A DNA stretch of 64,000 nt from Nectonema munidae (Eukaryota > Nematomorpha > Nectonematoida > Nectonematidae): contig JAUIRK010000971.1 of assembly GCA_030549495.1 (NCBI GenBank), positions 186,001 to 250,000 of the forward strand, read 5' to 3'. Position 1 is the stretch's first letter. The number at the start of each line of letters is the position of its first letter. This document shows, piece after piece, positions 59,676-64,000 of this stretch. The position numbers and the translations under genes are program-made. Below the pieces are notes generated by a model that saw only the letters and a program-made list of their open reading frames with translations, had not been told where the DNA came from and ran no database searches.

Positions 59676-60322
59676 CAGCTGGGGTGTCAAACATACGGCC
59701 CGGGCCGCAATTGACTTCCAAAGAGTTACAGTCCGCCCCCCCCCCCCACATAATACTCAATGATGTAAAACGTGAGTTTTCCATTTTTACTTTACCTTCT
59801 ACACAGTCGATGCATCAGAATTAGCATCAGACTTTCACCTGGAAATCATGGACTTACAAAGTGTTCTCTTATGAAAAGTGACTTTTTTACAATGTAATTG
59901 TTTGGTTGTAACATCTATTTCTAAATTTTTAAAATTAATCCATTCGTTTCAAAAATTCTATGTATGTTTGGCATGACTTATTTTTACAGGCAAATTTTTC
60001 CAGAAATGAATTTTTATAAGTCAAAGAACAGAACAAGACTAGATAAAATATATAAGATTCTGATTGTTACTGCTGCTACGAATTTAATTTCTGATTTTGA
60101 CAGAATTGTTAAAAAGAAAAGATGTCAAGTTTCTGGAAAATGGAAAAGAAAAATTAAGAATAAAAACCTCATTCAAATCTTTTTTTTAAATAATTTATTC
60201 TGTTATTGTATGCTTTCAAAATATGATTATGTGTGTCTTTTGAATCCTAGAGTTTTTATTCGGCCCGCAAGAACTAATTATTTGAAATGCGGCCCACGAG
60301 TGATCTAAGTTTGACACCCCTG
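59676..60322. mobile_element. Non-autonomous hAT-like element
   Basis: Left CAGCTGGGGTGTCAAAC and right GTTTGACACCCCTG are inverted, and both ends are followed inwards by GGCCCG/CGGCCC blocks, a common hAT terminus (CAGGGGTGTCAAAC). The ORF at 59964-60308 covers the middle but shows only a lysine-rich stretch with no known motif, and uses termini of the element as coding sequence. Target duplication not visible. Confidence 0.7.
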
Positions 60323-62994
60323 CATAACAAAGTTTTGACAGTAGTTAAACTTTGCAGAATATGGTATAATTTGATATATATCAATAAAATTTTTTAATAA
60401 ACCGTTAGTCTACTAATTGTTCATCAGACCAGTATTGTGTAATCCTTGTTATCAAGAATTAGTAGAACGAGAGGAATTAATTTTTTTGTTCCTTTTCCGA
60501 TACAAAAATCGGAAGATTCGTCTTTTAAGAAGTTCATAATTTTTATTATCTCAAAGTATGAGAAAATTTCGGCTCATTTTTGATGATTTCACATGCATTT
60601 CAGCTGGTAAATTATTCAAAATGTTATGCTCAAAATTATTTAATGTCTCTTTTTTTGCGATATTTCTGCACATCTGCGTCTTGAAAGAAAGGAACACTTC
60701 GTAGCAGGGTAAGAACTCATGGTTCGCAAAAGGTTCAACAATTTAAACGAAAATAAAAGAAGAGGCCTTAGTGCTGAATGTATCATTATAAAAACTTGGG
60801 GAAATTAGAAAAGAGTTTGGAAAAAATTTCAACTGACACTTTTGGTTAATAAAGGAAAGAATTTGTAATTAAGGAATCCTTGTAATATGTTTTGCTTCAT
60901 GTTATTCTGAATCTGTAAATATATTTGAAAAATGGATCTTTGAGTTTCACCAAGTCAGATGCGCATGTAGAACAGAATAGATACAAATAAATTCAAGATG
61001 AGGTTTTTCTTAAATTTTCCATCCTGCTTGAACTGCAATATTAATAAGAGCCATAGCTGATTACCGGCACCATTTTAAGGATGAGAAGGTAGGTATTGAG
61101 AAAATAATTTGTCAACGCCATCCTCTCCTCCGCTCATTCCAAAGTTATGTTCTTAAATCTAATCAATCTTTTTTCCTCATTTTATGTGCATTAAACTCAA
61201 AATGAAGACACTTCAGTTTACTGCTTTTTTTTATTTTACCTTTTTACAATTGCATTCGATTTAAATAGTTTTCTTAGCTGTTTTAAAGAATTACAAGGTT
61301 TACTCTTCCTACACTACGATGTACGAGTTTAAAACTTGCTATATTTTGTATGAAGACACAATATGATTATAAATACCTGTTACAACTCCAAGCTTTTCAT
61401 GTATACATAATTTAAGTTTTGCTACTTTGCTTAAGCCTTGACGCATACGCACACTTGTACATGATATAAAGCGCATTTATTACACATCATTATATGTTTG
61501 ATTCAAGTAAAAGACTCCAACGGAACTCAAGTTGAAGTTTTTTGTTCCATTAATTATCGAGTTTGAATTTTCCGAGTTTTGACGAATACTAGTGTCTACC
61601 TCCAACCAGTCGTATTTTAAGAATTTTGTCTATGCTAAATTATTTAAAAGTTTAAATATGATCTTCAAAATCTTTCTAAAACAAAGAGTTCGTAGTTTCT
61701 TATTTAGCCGTATTGACGGCATATATCTATTGAAACTGAGGTTTACTTAAATATTCGTCCTTATTGCATTGGTCTTTGAGATTTCAAAGGTTGGCGATCT
61801 TTGTCTGGTTTATGGAATTTTAGGAGCATAAAATAGAGCACCGATGTGAATTTTCCATTTCAAAAATCACTATGCCTTCATCTCTGTAATAAAAAACTCC
61901 ATTTTTCCTTTATTCAACCAAAGACACTTGTTCTTTTAAAAGGTGGTCAAAATGAAGGATATGTCATCTACGGTTCTCTAACTCAACGCTAGTCTGTCTA
62001 GCTTTATGTCCTAGCAAAGAGTCTTCTTTTACCAGATAAATTTCCATTGGAAATCGATACACACATCAGGAATGCACTCTCACCAAAGATTAACCATTTG
62101 AGGACCAGTGTACCAAGAAATGAAATGCCTCTGCTTTAAACATATAAAATTTCTATCTTATAAACTGTTTGCACTAATGTGACGCTCCATTGTATGAAAC
62201 AATAGCAGTGACAGCCAAACCTCTCCTAATGCTTTCATGCACTGGTTTTCGAAAATACATACTTATGTTTGAACTACTAAACAAAATTATAATTTCAATT
62301 TTATCATTGAGTGTAAATGTATATCCCAGGCGAAATGGGCAGTTCACCCCCTATTATAACTCATATAAAATTTAGAAAATATTTACACACAATTTGTCAA
62401 TTTAGATGAATATTAGAACATGTGAATTATCTTATCTACGGATGACCAATTTAAAGATAATGGGAGTGTAGGGTGTTAAGATTAACTCCTTATTTTTTTT
62501 CTGGTTACAATGATGCCAATTTCTTGTCATTATCCTTTATATACCCTTTCAAGAAAATTCTCGAACTAAACAACTTCACATAGGTAATTGCAACTGACAT
62601 GTATGCAGTTCAAATTTGCATCTAACTAATGAAGTATGGTGCCAAAAGTTTCAATGTGGTTCCCAGCTAAAAATTATTTACTCTAACAAAAGGAAAAAAC
62701 TAATTTTTTACGCCCTGTGCTTAATCCTATCTCAACCACTAATTGATCTCTAAATATGTTTAATTTAAAGTTAGTGACATTGAAATGCGAATAGGTAGAT
62801 AAGATTTTTTATTATACTGTCATGCCATGAATAATGAACAATGATTGATATATTGCTGTGTATCTGAGTTAAGACCCTCTAACAAGCATTTCTACATTTG
62901 GCCTTGTAAACGGGAAGCATATAAAATTTTAAGGAGGATACACTTTTTTTATTTTGAAAAAATTTGAAATTTTTTAGCTATAATGAGGGCAAAC
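60323..62994. other. Intergenic DNA
   Basis: No gene, RNA gene or transposon end recognised in 2.7 kb. ORFs are short and unremarkable. Confidence 0.45.
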
Positions 62995-63118
62995 AAAAAA
63001 TTGACTTTATTAAAAGAAAATATTGACTTTTAAAAATAAAAAAATTGACTTTTAAAAATCAAAAAATTGACTTTTAAAAATAAAAAAATTGACTTTTAAA
63101 AATAAAAATTGACTTTTA
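62995..63118. repeat. ~23 bp tandem repeat (AAAAAATTGACTTTTAAAAA)
   Basis: Five to six units of AAATTGACTTTTAAAAATAAA run up to the 3' end of the hAT coding region. They may be the subterminal repeats of that element. Confidence 0.8.
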
Positions 63119-63133
63119 TGATTTTATTAAATT

Positions 63134-64000
63134 TTAAGCATAAAATAAAAAAACAAAATTATTTACAATTATAAAAAAAATCATGTAATTAAAAATATTG
63201 TCTGGATTAAAATTTCGATCTTTTTCTAATAACTTTCTGAGTTTTGAGAAGGATCTTTCAACTTCGCAACTAGATAGTAAATACGTATCAGGTGATATAC
63301 TTGAATTTTTCATTTCCATAATATCAGTTATTTGATTTTGTTCCATTCTACTTTTGATATATGGGATCAATTTGCATTCATCATTGTTAAAATGAAGTAA
63401 ACTTAAAACTTTGCTAGCGTCACATATTTTAAAAGTTCTTTTTTGCGATTGATCTATTAGCTCAATTATATTTTGAGCGTAGTTTTTTTAATTGATAACA
63501 AAGCTTTACATAAGTTAGGATTTTCTAAGCTTTTTCTTGCATTGTCAATCAAAATACCATTTTCACCATCAAAATTTTCCATAATTTTTTTTATCTCAGG
63601 AAGATTTTTACTAAAGTAAAGAGTTGCTTCCAACCAACTACCCCATCTTGTAATTATAGGAACTGGTGGGTAACCAATTTCAGAGAAAAAAACGTCTTGT
63701 TTTGTTCTTTATCGTAAGAGCTTTAAAACTTGAAATTAATGCATCCACTTCAGGATAAAAAGTTTTAATTTTTAGAGCACAGTTGAGCAATAAGTGGGAA
63801 ATGCATGTAACGTGAAAAAAGTTAGGAAACATTACTTTTAAATTCTTAGCTGCGGCAGTATTGTATCTAGCACCATCTGTTATCAAAAGCAAAACGTGTT
63901 TTCTATCTATGTGAAACTCTTTCAACGTATCGTCGATAAAATAAGTCAACGTTTGTGAATTTATATGTGCTTCAAAAGGAGCCTTTTTGATCAAGTAAGT
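63134..64000 (-). mobile_element. hAT-superfamily transposase relic running off the window
   Basis: On the minus strand, 63680-63994 encodes LLLITDGARYNTAAAKNLKV then HVTCISHLLLNCALK, the second catalytic-Asp block of hAT transposases. Then comes IITRWGSWLEA (near 63640), the usual TRW motif. Finally 63134-63370 encodes LLSSCEVERSFSKLRKLLEK, the C-terminal dimerisation region. The order is correct and the parts are only lightly broken by about two frame changes. The N-terminal BED finger and 5' end lie beyond 64000. It resembles the CGGBP1-type hAT lineage and is clearly different from the copy at 46790-49160. Confidence 0.82.

Noticed and set aside
59964-60308. 114-residue ORF as a gene
   Set aside because: It lies inside a non-autonomous hAT-like element and runs into its terminal repeat.

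Overview
The window is metazoan nuclear DNA. It is very AT-rich, has spliced genes with GT-AG introns, and carries the usual invertebrate transposon mix of piggyBac, hAT, pogo/Tigger, Helitron and LINE. The two clear host genes are most like arthropod or crustacean proteins. A copepod such as a sea louse would fit, but that is a guess from overall character, not proof. Nothing bacterial, no CRISPR array, and no LTR retroelement or Polinton was recognised.

Host genes are sparse. (1) 34100-38643 (+) is a three-exon NDUFB6-like subunit of mitochondrial complex I. (2) 39519-41654 (-) is a single-exon gene for a GTF3C4/TFIIIC90-like subunit of the RNA polymerase III factor TFIIIC, with a WD40-type N-terminus and a C-terminal zinc-binding domain. 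These two genes are tail to tail, about 0.9 kb apart. (3) 53362-53575 (+) holds two small exons whose joined frame resembles the Sin3-interaction helix of MAD/MXD/MNT repressors; the rest of that gene was not found. (4) 29213-29368 (+) is an unrecognised 51-codon ORF behind a good splice acceptor.

The rest is mostly transposon debris. From left to right: a Tigger 3' half (1-1107); a ~3.35 kb structure bounded by ~390 bp inverted repeats (1215-4565) enclosing two small inverted-repeat elements; a perfect (CAT)268 tract (6664-7467); a piggyBac relic (8860-10620) split by a retroposon with a 9-bp target duplication; a foldback element with a hammerhead-ribozyme-like motif in each arm (13950-14212); two more piggyBac relics (16790-17560 and 18990-20870); a LINE reverse transcriptase piece (23140-23500); many MITEs, several with clean 8-bp target duplications (1722-2199, 25283-25438, 54693-55019, 59447-59656); a second hammerhead-bearing foldback inside the NDUFB6-like intron (37100-37305); a Tigger relic (44880-45650); a hAT transposase relic (46790-49160) cut by a complete Helitron-like insertion (47165-47695); a LINE 3' piece (51371-51960); and a hAT relic running off the right end (63134-64000).

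The most interesting material is the hammerhead-like motifs in foldback elements, the nested insertions that give relative ages, and the candidate MAD-type exons.
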